Below, piece by piece: positions 1 to 8,600 of a stretch of DNA of 22,348 nt. The stretch lies in the IMG/VR virus record IMGVR_UViG_3300028399_000031, positions 1 through 22,348 of that record; one strand, written 5' to 3'. Made by a program: the position numbers and the translations under genes. Numbering within the stretch: the stretch's first letter is position 1; each line of letters starts with the position of its first letter. The notes below the pieces were generated by a model. That model saw nothing but the letters and a program-made list of their open reading frames with translations. It ran no database searches and had not been told where the DNA came from. This stretch comes from a virus.

Positions 1-1
1 G

Positions 2-121
2 CGGCGGTCCGAGGCTGACGTGTTCTCCGTCATGACGCAGTATGTCGACGGCGACGTCGATTACATCGACGACGCGCTCACGTCGCGCAATCAATTCGAG
101 TTCGAGGACGCGACCGAATGA
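2..121 (+). CDS. 3' end of an upstream phage structural gene (partial)
   Basis: An open frame enters from the left edge and ends at a TGA at 119-121, giving the last 39 residues of a protein that ends ...FEFEDATE. The TGA overlaps the next gene's ATG as ATGA, the arrangement used by most genes here, which supports the frame being real. The tail is acidic, with several Asp-Asp and Asp-Gly pairs. Its place just before the neck genes suggests a head, capsid or connector protein, but too little is present to identify a family. Confidence 0.6.
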   Translation, partial: RRSEADVFSVMTQYVDGDVDYIDDALTSRNQFEFEDATE

Positions 122-531
122 ACACGCCGGGAGCGGACATCTTGACGAGAGCGGAGCTCGACCGATTCGCCGGCGACATCGAGGCTCTCGTGGCCGATGG
201 CGAGGCGGGCTCCGTGACGGTCGCGTTTACGATGGTGTCGACGTCCGGAGACGACGTCGACCTCGCGACGGGTGCAGTGACCGCCGCTGAGGGCGTCCGA
301 TACGTCAACGCCGCTCGGATCACGGCGATCGAGGACGTGAACGCCGGAGTCCAGGTCGGAGACGTCATGCTCCTCATGGACGGTCGCGAGCTCGCCCGAG
401 AGGTCATCACGCCGCGGGCCGCCGACCGGATCACCGTCGACGGTATCGAGGTCGAGATCGTCAACGCCGAGCGCGATCCGACGGGGACCGTCTGGAGAAT
501 CCAGGGGCGCGCGGTGGAGGGCCAGGCATGA
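118..531 (+). CDS. Neck / head-completion protein candidate
   Basis: This 137-residue protein probably belongs to the head-tail joining region. The C-terminal half has the pattern GDVMLLMDG, then ADRITVDGIEVEIVNAERDPTG and a closing WRIQGRA. A small beta-rich domain built around a 'dG..y.V..v..dp.g..w.lq.R' core is typical of siphovirus head-completion/neck proteins. It lies directly before an HK97 gp10-like gene and overlaps it by 4 bases, which is the expected order. There is a GAGGA ribosome binding site upstream of the ATG. The assignment rests on gene order and general sequence pattern, not on a firm family match. Confidence 0.55.
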   Translation: MNTPGADILTRAELDRFAGDIEALVADGEAGSVTVAFTMVSTSGDDVDLATGAVTAAEGVRYVNAARITAIEDVNAGVQVGDVMLLMDGRELAREVITPRAADRITVDGIEVEIVNAERDPTGTVWRIQGRAVEGQA

Positions 532-1046
532 CCGCCGTCCCGCGCATCACGATCGACCCGACGGAGATCGCGCGATTCGAGGAGGCTCTCGGCAATGTCG
601 TGCGACGTTTCGGGGTCGACGTCACGCTCCTTGTGAAAAAGGTGGCGTTCGACCTCGTCCGAGACATTATGCGATCGACACCGGTCGACACAGGTCGCGC
701 GCGGGCCGCGTGGTCGGTCTGGCTCGATCGCGTCTCCGGGCGTCCTCGAGGCCCGCGTGGATATCAGTCGCTCCCGCGAGCAAAAAACGCGTCGAGCGAT
801 ACAGGAACACCGGAGGGGATCGCGCTCGGCACGGCCGAGGGGTCGTTCGAGGAGCGGTTGACGGCGCCGGCGCCGGGTCTCAAGTCGCGCGGCCGCGACG
901 TCGTGTTCGTCGAGGTCGCCAACAACGTGAAGCATATTCTCCCGCTTGAGTTCGGTTGGTCGAAGCAGGCGCGGCAGGGCATGGTCCGAGTCCAGGTCCG
1001 GCGCCATGCCCGGCACTACATCGCGCAATTCGGAGGACCGGCATAA
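528..1046 (+). CDS. HK97 gp10-like tail completion / minor tail protein
   Basis: The 172-residue product carries the hallmark STPVDTGRARAAW near residues 45-60. It also has a C-terminal block, ILPLEFGWSKQARQGMVRV, seen in the HK97 gp10-like family of neck/tail-completion proteins, where a hydrophobic strand is followed by 'E.G.S..ap.Gmv'. Members help join the tail to the head connector. The length is normal for the family. The stop overlaps the next ATG by one base (TAATG), and a GGAGG-type site lies upstream of its own ATG. This is among the more secure structural calls in the window. Confidence 0.78.
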   Translation: MTAVPRITIDPTEIARFEEALGNVVRRFGVDVTLLVKKVAFDLVRDIMRSTPVDTGRARAAWSVWLDRVSGRPRGPRGYQSLPRAKNASSDTGTPEGIALGTAEGSFEERLTAPAPGLKSRGRDVVFVEVANNVKHILPLEFGWSKQARQGMVRVQVRRHARHYIAQFGGPA

Positions 1047-1504
1047 TGGCCGTGGCGAACGTCGTCGAGATCACCGATATCCGCGCGTCGCTCCTCGTCG
1101 CGATGGACGTCGTTTCGATAACGTCGGAGGTGCCGAAAACCCGATGGGTGCTCGACGGAGGCCGCGACACGAATACGGCGAAAATGTCGGATTGGATCGA
1201 GCCGACCGTCCGGTTCGTCGACGAGCTCCCGTCGAGGGGCGCGCGCGAAAGCGCGGTCGAGTTCGAGGTCTCGATCGCGGTGAGGCGTGGGGCGAACATT
1301 CACCGGCGCGAGGACATCGCGCAGGCGATTGAGCGGACATTCTCCTCGAAGGTCGTCGACGTTCATCGACATAGTACCTCTCTCAGCTCGCAATTGATCG
1401 GGCGGATTCGCTTCGAGGGGGCGCGCTACGTCAACGGCGGAGAAGTCGCCGGGATTCATCGAGGAGTCGTCACCGTCTCCGGGCGGTTCTATCCTACAGA
1501 TTAA
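1046..1504 (+). CDS. Tail terminator-like protein
   Basis: The product is 152 residues. A longer in-frame start at 956 exists, but the start at 1046 is preferred: it touches the previous stop as TAATG, has GGAGGA just upstream, and avoids a long overlap with the gp10-like gene. The protein shows helix-then-beta-sheet character (IRASLLVAMDVV, later EFEVSIAVRR and a final VVTVSGRFYP). That agrees with the small alpha/beta fold of tail terminator proteins, which cap the tail tube. The call depends mainly on position, between the gp10-like gene and the tail tube gene. No diagnostic motif is visible. Confidence 0.55.
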   Translation: MAVANVVEITDIRASLLVAMDVVSITSEVPKTRWVLDGGRDTNTAKMSDWIEPTVRFVDELPSRGARESAVEFEVSIAVRRGANIHRREDIAQAIERTFSSKVVDVHRHSTSLSSQLIGRIRFEGARYVNGGEVAGIHRGVVTVSGRFYPTD

Positions 1505-1516
1505 GGAGGTGCCACA

Positions 1517-1987
1517 ATGGGCCAGACTCGAAACCTTCGCGACGGTCAGATCACGATCAAGGACAACGGCGCCAACTCGCTGGTACTCACGATCGACCAG
1601 GGCGATCTCTCGTTCTCCGAGAAGCGGAACACGATCGAGGTCATGGATCGCGGTACACTGGATCACACCAGACCCGGCGACGATGTCTCGGTCGAGCTCT
1701 CATTCTCGATCAAGGTCGACCGTGTGTCGGACGCGACGACCGTCACGCTCCGAGACGCTCTCACGGGGACGCGATCGGCGTCGTCGTGGGCGTCGACCTC
1801 CGGCGCTCACGAGCAATACACGACGACGGTCGAGTTCGTCGCGAACGATCCGACGGGCGGCGCCGACGACGAGACGATCACGTTCTCGAAGGTCTACGTC
1901 GAATCGATCGATTTCAGCGAGGGCGACGAGTTCAACACGCTTGAGGTGAGCGGCAAGGCGTTCGTCACCGCGCCGACCTACAGCTAG
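1517..1987 (+). CDS. Major tail (tail tube) protein
   Basis: This 156-residue protein is the probable tail tube subunit. Its sequence is almost entirely beta-strand-like, with repeated alternating segments (GQITIKDNG, SLVLTIDQGDLSF, VSVELSFSIKVD, VTLRDAL, TTTVEFVAND, LEVSGKAF), which suits the tail-tube beta-sandwich. It has the strongest ribosome binding site of the neck-tail block: AAGGAGGT at 1503-1510, followed by GCCACA and then the ATG. That is expected for a protein made in many copies. It sits directly before the tail assembly chaperone pair and the tape measure gene, the usual siphovirus order. Confidence 0.72.
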   Translation: MGQTRNLRDGQITIKDNGANSLVLTIDQGDLSFSEKRNTIEVMDRGTLDHTRPGDDVSVELSFSIKVDRVSDATTVTLRDALTGTRSASSWASTSGAHEQYTTTVEFVANDPTGGADDETITFSKVYVESIDFSEGDEFNTLEVSGKAFVTAPTYS

Positions 1988-2011
1988 TCCGGAACGAAAG
2001 GACGGAACCCG

Positions 2012-2545
2012 ATGAAGATCGAAGGCGTCAATCGATCGGAGCTCGCGCGCCATTTCGTGGTCGACCTCCCGGTCGGATTTCGCGAGGAGGACGGCGAGCT
2101 CGTGCCGGTCATCGTCTCCGCGCGATTCCGCATTATGTCGCTCGATTTCACAGACAACGTCGAGGCGAAGCTACCTCCGAAGCCGGTGCCGCCGAAGCGT
2201 CCGCTCCGCTCCCGGGGTAAGCCGGAGCGCGATGAGCAGGGTCGTCCCATCTACGAGTACGACGAGCGCGACACGCGATATCTTCGCCAAATCGACGCGC
2301 ACAACAGAGCCTATTCTGCGGCGATGTTCATCGAAGCTCTCGATGATCCGGCGTGGGAGTTCGCCGCGACGAGGCCGGATGATTCCGCGGAGTCGTCGGA
2401 GTGGATGGCATACTATCGCGCGATCTGGGATGAGATGTCGGAGTTCGGCCTCTCCGCTCAGGCATTGACGACGGTCGCGAATCGCATCCGGGAGATGAGC
2501 GGGATATCCGACGCGGACATCGAGGCGGCGAAGGAGGGTTTTTGA
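2012..2545 (+). CDS. Tail assembly chaperone, upstream frame (gpG-like)
   Basis: The 177-residue zero-frame protein is the probable short tail assembly chaperone, which in lambda-type phages coats the tape measure protein during tube assembly. It has a beta-rich N-terminus (HFVVDLPVGF, PVIVSARFRIM), a charged proline-rich middle (residues about 55-80) and a helical C-terminus containing EWMAYYRAIWDEM. It ends KEGF-stop exactly at a G GGT TTT slippery heptamer, so part of its translation should continue into the next frame. Position between the tube and tape measure genes agrees with this. The ribosome site is GGACGGA, before the ATG. Confidence 0.75.
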   Translation: MKIEGVNRSELARHFVVDLPVGFREEDGELVPVIVSARFRIMSLDFTDNVEAKLPPKPVPPKRPLRSRGKPERDEQGRPIYEYDERDTRYLRQIDAHNRAYSAAMFIEALDDPAWEFAATRPDDSAESSEWMAYYRAIWDEMSEFGLSAQALTTVANRIREMSGISDADIEAAKEGF

Positions 2546-2580
2546 TCCCGGGGGGTCTCAAGCGCGAACGGACTCTCCGG
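2536..2580 (+). promoter_or_regulatory. Programmed -1 frameshift signal (slippery heptamer plus stem-loop)
   Basis: The heptamer G GGT TTT (2536-2542) is in register with the zero frame and sits directly before the TGA (2543-2545). After a 5-nt spacer, bases 2548-2558 can pair with 2570-2580 to form an 11-bp stem (8 Watson-Crick and 3 G-U pairs) around an 11-nt loop (2559-2569). A slippery X XXY YYZ site followed by a hairpin at 5-8 nt is the standard layout for -1 frameshifting in tail assembly chaperone genes. Confidence 0.75.
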
Positions 2581-2739
2581 TGGCTGATTCATACGGTCGC
2601 GCATGAGCTCGGTATGACGCGCGGCGCCGTCATGTCAATGCCGCGGGCGGAGCTCGTAGACTGGCTCGCATATTTCCGGATTCGCGATGAAGATGAGCGA
2701 GACCGGATCGAGCGAGTAAAGCGGGGGATGAAGCAATAG
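2542..2739 (+). CDS. Tail assembly chaperone extension (gpT-like domain), made by -1 frameshift
   Basis: This 65-residue frame lies at -1 relative to the upstream chaperone and contains RTLRWLIHTVAHELGMTRGAVMSMP, then DWLAYFRIRDEDE. That is the helical pattern of gpT-type extensions, which recruit the tape measure protein. It begins with a TTG overlapping the upstream TGA and has no ribosome site suited to independent initiation. It is best read as the second half of a fused protein of about 242 residues (2012-2542 followed by 2542-2739, with base 2542 read twice). Its TAG stop overlaps the apparent ATA start of the tape measure gene. Confidence 0.72.
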   Translation: MIPGGLKRERTLRWLIHTVAHELGMTRGAVMSMPRAELVDWLAYFRIRDEDERDRIERVKRGMKQ

Positions 2740-5252
2740 GACTCGCGCAGAACATCACGGTCCGGGTCGGCGCAGACATCACGGGTTACCGCGCGGGGCT
2801 CAATCGCGCGGTGTCCGAGACGCGGGCCGCCGGCGCCCGGTTCCGCGCCGCATTCGGGTCACTCCGCCGGAATGCGACCATCGCGGGGACGGCGATCGCC
2901 GCGACCTTTGGCGCCGCGACCGCTCTCGCGGTCAAGTCGGCGACCACCTACGAGAAATCGCTCGCGGAAATCTCGACGCTCGTCGATTCGACCCGCGGCG
3001 AAATCGCCGCGATGGGCGACGCGCAACGCGAGCTCGCGGTTGAGTTCGGGACCGACATCGCCTCGCAGCTCAAGGGCACCTATGACGCGATCTCCGCCGG
3101 CGTGACCGACGTCGCGAATGCGACCGAGCATATGCGCGTTGTGAACAAGGCGGCGACGGCCGGAATCACCGACACGGCGACCGCCGGCGAGGGATTGATC
3201 CGCGTCATGAGCGCCTACTCGAAGCAGGGGACGACGGCGGCTCAGGCGTCCGACCTCCTGTTCACGATCGTCCGGAAGGGCGTCACGACGTTTAAGGAAT
3301 TGGCGCCGAATGTCGGGCGTCTCGCGTCGGTCGCCGCGGCCGCCGGCGTCTCGATGGAGGAGATGGGGGCGGCGCTGGCCACCGCGACGAAGACGGCGAG
3401 CACTCCAGAGGCGATCGTCCAGGTCGCGCAGCTCATTTCCGCCATCGTCAAGCCGGGGGTCCAGGCGGCGAAGGCGGCGGACAAGCTCGGTCTCGAGTTC
3501 GGCGCCGTCGCGCTATCGACCAAGGGACTCCTCGGCGTCATGGACGACCTACGTGAGAAGATCGGCGCGTCGACCGCGAAAGAGCTGGCGCGGCTCTCGG
3601 CCGAGGGAGCGGAGACCTCGGTCATCTTCGATCGCATGGCGGCGGCGACCGGGCTCAACGTCGAGCAGGTCGCGCAATTGTTTCCGAATGTCCGCGCACT
3701 CCGCGGCGCGCTCGCTCTCATGGCGAACGATGGGCGAACGGTCGCGGATAATCTGGAGGCGATGAAAGAGGCGACCGGCGCGACGGACGCCGCGTTCGCG
3801 AAAATCGAGCGGACCGGCGCCAAGTCATTCGACAAATTGAAGGCGACGATAACGGACCTCCGCATTGAGATCGGACAAGCGCTCGCACCGGCGGTCCTCG
3901 GTCTCGTCGAACGCATCCGCCCGGCGGTGCGCTCGGTCATCGCGTGGGTCAAGGCGAATCCGAAGCTCGCGGGGACGATCGCCTCGGTCGTCGTCGGGAT
4001 CACGGCGGCGGCCGCCGCGGCGGCGGCGCTCGGATTCGCGCTCACCGGAATCGGCGCCGTCGTCGGAGTCGTCACGTCGGCATTCGCTCTACTCTCCGCC
4101 GGTCTCGCGGTGTTCACGGGTCTGCCGCTCCTCATCTTGGCGCCGCTCGCTCTCGTCGCCGCCGGGGTCGCCGCGGTCGTCATCGATTTCGTCGATCGAG
4201 TCGGCGGGATTCGGAACGCATGGGACATCGTTTCGGCAGCAGTGATCGCGACGGCGCGCTCCGTCGTGGATTGGTTCCGCGCGAATTGGCCGAGGATTCG
4301 AGAGGTAGTCGTAGGAGTCATTTCGACAGCATGGACGCTCATTCGTCCAATAGTTCATGCAATCGCGTCGGTCACAAAAGAGATTGTTGGAGGACTGATA
4401 TCATACATTCAGAATAATTGGCCATTGATCTCTGACACGTTTAATGCTGTCTGGAAACTCGTTCGATTTGCATGGGAAAACATAGGACAACCGGTGTGGG
4501 ACGAGGTTGAGCGAGCTGCACAGGCGACGTTTGACGCGGTAACGAAAGCACTCCGAGGCTTCGGTAAGATCATCGGTGGGTTGTTGAAGGTCGCGATGGG
4601 CGCAATCACTGGTGACTGGAAAGCGTCTTGGGATGGGATAAAGGACATTGCGACAGGAACATTTGACATTATCGAGTCCGCATGGGATCTAATGTGGTCA
4701 GGAATAAAATCGATCGCCAGTAGATCCGGAGACATTCTATCTGACATTTGGGAGTTTATTTGGGGAGGCATCAAGTCGAGTTTTCAGACCATCGTCGACG
4801 GCATCGTTTCGATCTTTCAGGGCGCATGGGAGACGATTACCGGGCTCGTGCAATCGATCGTCACGGCCGGCAATTCTGTGGCATCATTCCTCGGCGGCGG
4901 TGGTCTCGGATTCTCGCTCCCGGGGTTCCAGTTCGGCGGGCTCGTGGGAGGTCGACCGGGGGTCGACCGGAATATCGCGGCGCTCTCCCGTGGCGAGTTC
5001 ATCGTCAATTCCGACGCGACGGCGGCATTCCTCCCGCTCCTCGAAGCGATCAACGCGATGCCGTCGGGGGGGCGTTCAGGATCCGCTCCGGCTACGGGCT
5101 CTGCCGGCGACGTCCTCCGCTTCGGCGACGTCCGCCTCGAGCTGCCGGGAATCGACGCTCTCGATCAACGTGGCGTGTCCCGACTCTCGAATGAGCTCGC
5201 GCGGCTCGGATCGTCGAGGACCGCCCGGACGAATCGGAGGACGCTTCGATGA
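2736..5252 (+). CDS. Tape measure protein (TP901-type)
   Basis: This protein spans the tail tube and sets its length. From ATA at 2736 it has 838 residues; from the first conventional start, GTG at 2811, it has 813. The longer form is preferred because the skipped residues (NITVRVGADITGYRAGLNRA) look like a conserved tape measure N-terminus. Residues about 70-280 resemble the TP901 core (YEKSLAEISTLVD, then ATAGITDTATAGEGLIRVM). Residues about 410-485 are a long hydrophobic Ala/Val/Leu membrane-like stretch. Residues about 525-690 are Trp-rich repeats (IRENW-, AWDLMWSGIKS-, IWEFIWGGIKS-like) encoded by a conspicuously AT-rich segment. The stop overlaps the next ATG by 4 bases. Confidence 0.88.
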   Translation: MGLAQNITVRVGADITGYRAGLNRAVSETRAAGARFRAAFGSLRRNATIAGTAIAATFGAATALAVKSATTYEKSLAEISTLVDSTRGEIAAMGDAQRELAVEFGTDIASQLKGTYDAISAGVTDVANATEHMRVVNKAATAGITDTATAGEGLIRVMSAYSKQGTTAAQASDLLFTIVRKGVTTFKELAPNVGRLASVAAAAGVSMEEMGAALATATKTASTPEAIVQVAQLISAIVKPGVQAAKAADKLGLEFGAVALSTKGLLGVMDDLREKIGASTAKELARLSAEGAETSVIFDRMAAATGLNVEQVAQLFPNVRALRGALALMANDGRTVADNLEAMKEATGATDAAFAKIERTGAKSFDKLKATITDLRIEIGQALAPAVLGLVERIRPAVRSVIAWVKANPKLAGTIASVVVGITAAAAAAAALGFALTGIGAVVGVVTSAFALLSAGLAVFTGLPLLILAPLALVAAGVAAVVIDFVDRVGGIRNAWDIVSAAVIATARSVVDWFRANWPRIREVVVGVISTAWTLIRPIVHAIASVTKEIVGGLISYIQNNWPLISDTFNAVWKLVRFAWENIGQPVWDEVERAAQATFDAVTKALRGFGKIIGGLLKVAMGAITGDWKASWDGIKDIATGTFDIIESAWDLMWSGIKSIASRSGDILSDIWEFIWGGIKSSFQTIVDGIVSIFQGAWETITGLVQSIVTAGNSVASFLGGGGLGFSLPGFQFGGLVGGRPGVDRNIAALSRGEFIVNSDATAAFLPLLEAINAMPSGGRSGSAPATGSAGDVLRFGDVRLELPGIDALDQRGVSRLSNELARLGSSRTARTNRRTLR

Positions 5253-5674
5253 ACATGATTTTTCAGGTTCCCGGCACGCCGGCGGTGTTCCTCCGGAATC
5301 GCGACTCGGGCGACGTCGAGATTCGCGACCGTGGACAGGCCGTCGGGTTCACCGACGGGACGGCGGTTTTCGCCTATGACGTCGCAGTGGCCGCGGAGGT
5401 CTACAGGTTCTCGATCTCGAACATCCCGGACGATCAAAAGGTCGCATTCCAGACCTGGTTTGACGACGTCGCCCAGGGCGTCTTCAAATCGTTCACCGTC
5501 ACGATCCCGCGTTACGAGGGCGTCCTCGATACGCCGGGCCCGCTCGTCTTGACCGGATGTCGGTTCTCGGAGCCGGCGCTCGACTGGCGCAACATGGGGC
5601 CCGGCGATGGATGGTGGTCGGTTTCGTTCGACGTCTATCGTCAGACTGCCGGCGCGACCGGTCCTCCGGTATAG
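5249..5674 (+). CDS. Minor / distal tail protein
   Basis: The 141-residue protein directly follows the tape measure gene with an ATGA overlap, the position of the distal or minor tail protein that begins the tail tip. It is beta-rich (TPAVFLRNR, VYRFSISNI, KSFTVTIPR) and closes with a Trp-rich strand (DGWWSVSFDVYR), a common ending in small tail-tip proteins of the lambda gpM or distal-tail type. The family cannot be fixed by eye, so the function is inferred from position and composition. Confidence 0.6.
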   Translation: MNMIFQVPGTPAVFLRNRDSGDVEIRDRGQAVGFTDGTAVFAYDVAVAAEVYRFSISNIPDDQKVAFQTWFDDVAQGVFKSFTVTIPRYEGVLDTPGPLVLTGCRFSEPALDWRNMGPGDGWWSVSFDVYRQTAGATGPPV

Positions 5675-5683
5675 GGGGGGGCG

Positions 5684-8600
5684 ATGCCGCGCGGTTTGCC
5701 GTGGACGAATCACACAAACGCGACGGGCGAGCGTCCGGTGTTCTACGCCGACATGGTCCTCGATCATCAAACCGTCTCGCTCGGTCTCTACGACCTCCTC
5801 CCGGGTCCGGTGCAGGGCCGGGTCAAGCGGTGGGCGCCGCTCAAGTATCAGCAGCGAGGCGGGCAAGATTCGATCCGTCTCAGTCTCACGAATGCGCCGA
5901 GCTCCGCGCTCGGTAAGGCGATCCGGTGCCAGGGCGGGGGAGCCGCCGCGGCGCGCGACGGGTCGTTCGCCTATTGGCTTCCGAGCTCTGGGACGCCGTT
6001 CGGCACCGGCACCGACGACCACGCGTTCATGGTCATCATGCGCGCGTGGTCAATCGAGGATCTCGACTCCGCCGGCGCCATCCTGGCGTTCAAGAAAAAC
6101 CATTTCCGATTCATCCTCAAGCCGGATGGCTCGATAACTCTGGAGTTCGACAACGGCGGCGTCTGGTCTGTCGTCACGACCGACGCGGCGGGACTCTCCG
6201 ACGGCGAGCTGTTCTCGATCGGATTCTCGCACGCCGCATCATCGGGCCAGGTGACCTATTTTCGCCGATCGGATTCCGGCGACCTCGTCGGGACGCCGGC
6301 TCGATTCACACCGGCCGGAGCGAGCGGCGCGCATCCGATCGTCTTCTCCGGCGATTCAGACGGCGCCATCGCCAACGCCGGGACGGAGGGCCGATTCCCG
6401 ACGTGGCTCGACGTGGACGAGCCGAGATGGTGGAGCCGGACGCTCACGTCGTCGGAGTTCCAGGCGGCTGCCCGGCGCACGCTCAAGCCGAGCGAGGCGA
6501 ACGACTCCTCGCTCGTCGCATGGACGCGATTCGACGAGGGGACCGGCACGACGTCGGCGGTGAGCTCGCAGACCGGCGCGAGCATCACCGCGACCTTGAC
6601 GGCGGACAACGGCGACGGCGTGTTCTCGCCGGCGCTCACCGCTCCGGAGTGGATCTCCGGGATCACGCGCGATCGGATCACCGATCACATGGAGGCTCTC
6701 TATCCGATCGAGGGCGCGCTCGTCCGTATCTGGATCGCATTCAGCGACCCGGTCGCGACGACGCCGGTCAAGCTATTCGAGGGGGTCGTCTCCGAGGTCA
6801 TCCAGGCCGACCGTCGATCGATCGAGCTCGACGTCCGCGACGTCTCGGAGCGCGCCGACCGCCTCATCGGGACCGTCGTCGATAAGACGACATGGCCGGA
6901 TGCGCCAGAATCGAGCGTCGGAAAAATCATCCCGCTGGTTTTCGGCTCCGTCACCGATCTCCCGGGGCTCCGTCTCTCAGAGGCAAAGCGCACGCGGCTC
7001 AGGGCCTCGGTCCTCACCGCGTCGACGTCGATCCCGGTGGACGACACGACCGGATTCCCGACGTCTGGGACCATCCTCGTCGACGAGGAGCAGATCGACT
7101 ACACCGGGACGACCTCGGATTCGTTCACCGGAGTGACCCGCGGCGCCAACGGCACGATCGCGACGTCGCACGTCACCGGAGCGCAGGTCACGGAGGTACG
7201 CTCGGAGGTCTACGCGTTCGCCGACCACGCCGTGACAGCACTCACCAACGTCCGCAAGCTCAACAGCCGGGGCGAGGCCGTCCCGGTCGATGCGGCGGAC
7301 ATCACGATCGCGACAACGCCGCGGGCGACGGTGACATTCACGCGACCGCCTCGCGTTGACATCCGCGGCGAAGGATCGCTATGGCTCTCGATCGGAACCG
7401 AGGAGCCGTTCACCGGGCCACCAGGACCGGGGGGGGCGATTAATTCGGTGTTCGAGGCGGAGAAGGCGTGCGAGCTCAACGCCGCTTGGACGGAGACTAA
7501 CTTCGGAATCCAATCGCAACCGGGACAGGATTTCTTGGTCGTCCGGCGCACCTCCGATTTTGACGGGCCGGTCCCGGCGTCCGGCGTCCTCAAGGCATAT
7601 GTCGTTTACGAGCATCACGGCATCGACCCGGTGACGACGTTTCCAGCGATCACGGCATCACTCACCCAAAGCGGCGTCCTCTTGCTCCCGCTGGGGACTC
7701 TGGTCTCAACGAACACAACTCCGGACCGCGCTCTACAGCAGGGCGCATTCTTCACGGAGGCGGCCGGATTCGAGGGAGCGCATCAGCACCAGATACCGGG
7801 GTCGCTACATGATCACCTCGTCGGGCAGCCGGAATTGTCGACGATCATCCGACCGGTGTCTGGACCGAAGCAATATGCGACGCCGAGCGGCTGGTCGGTC
7901 TCCGCGCTGGGCGTCAATCCGTACAATCAGCCGCAAGGCACATTGGCTCCGCAATACACTGCGACGCAATTTTTCTTGCGGGATTCACTCAACTATACCG
8001 CCGATGGATCAGTCGACACATTCGACGCGATCCTCAGTTCGCCAACTCCGCCACCGACAACGGCGACAGGTGTCTATTCGTTCGGCAATCTCAGCCGGAC
8101 CAACCGACAGATCAAGCGCGTGCGTCTCGTCGCAGTCGTCTCGGGCCGCGCCGACCTATACGAGATTGAGTTTTCGATTCGTGGACAAGCCGTCGCGACG
8201 ATCCCGGTTGGCTCTATGTCAGCGCTCGGCAATGGAACGAGCGCCCGCACGACCTATGTGTCGTCGGTCGTTGATCTCACGCCGTCACAATTCGCGCTCG
8301 TGGAATTGCTGCGGCCGGACTCTCTCATTCGCATCACCGCTCCGGGAGGCCAGACGGTCTCAGGGCAAGAGCTCGAATTATGGGAGGTCTACGTCGAGAC
8401 CGAGCTCGATTCGACCGCTCCATCGACTCGCATCGTCCGACCGACCTATGACAACTGGATCAAGGCCCTCGAAGGATGCCGCGACGGACGGATCGAGACG
8501 TTCGAGCCATCAACGTATTGTGCTCATATGACGCTGCAGAACATCCCGGGAGGCCCGTCGGTCCCGTCTGGATTCAACCGGTGGCTCATCAACCCGAATC

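Noticed and set aside
78-1028. Antisense frame of 316 codons across the neck genes, and similar ones at 1016-1666, 5165-6022, 10543-11640 and 16001-16903
   Set aside because: All lie opposite coupled + strand genes and give Arg/Asp-rich shadow translations.
2542-2739. Independent translation of the gpT-like frame from TTG 2542
   Set aside because: There is no separate ribosome site, and the slippery heptamer with hairpin explains expression better.
3242-4342. Long open frame on the - strand (366 codons) opposite the tape measure gene
   Set aside because: It is fully antisense to a well-supported gene. High-GC coding DNA produces such frames, and the translation is low-complexity Ala/Ser/Thr/Arg-rich with no recognisable domain.
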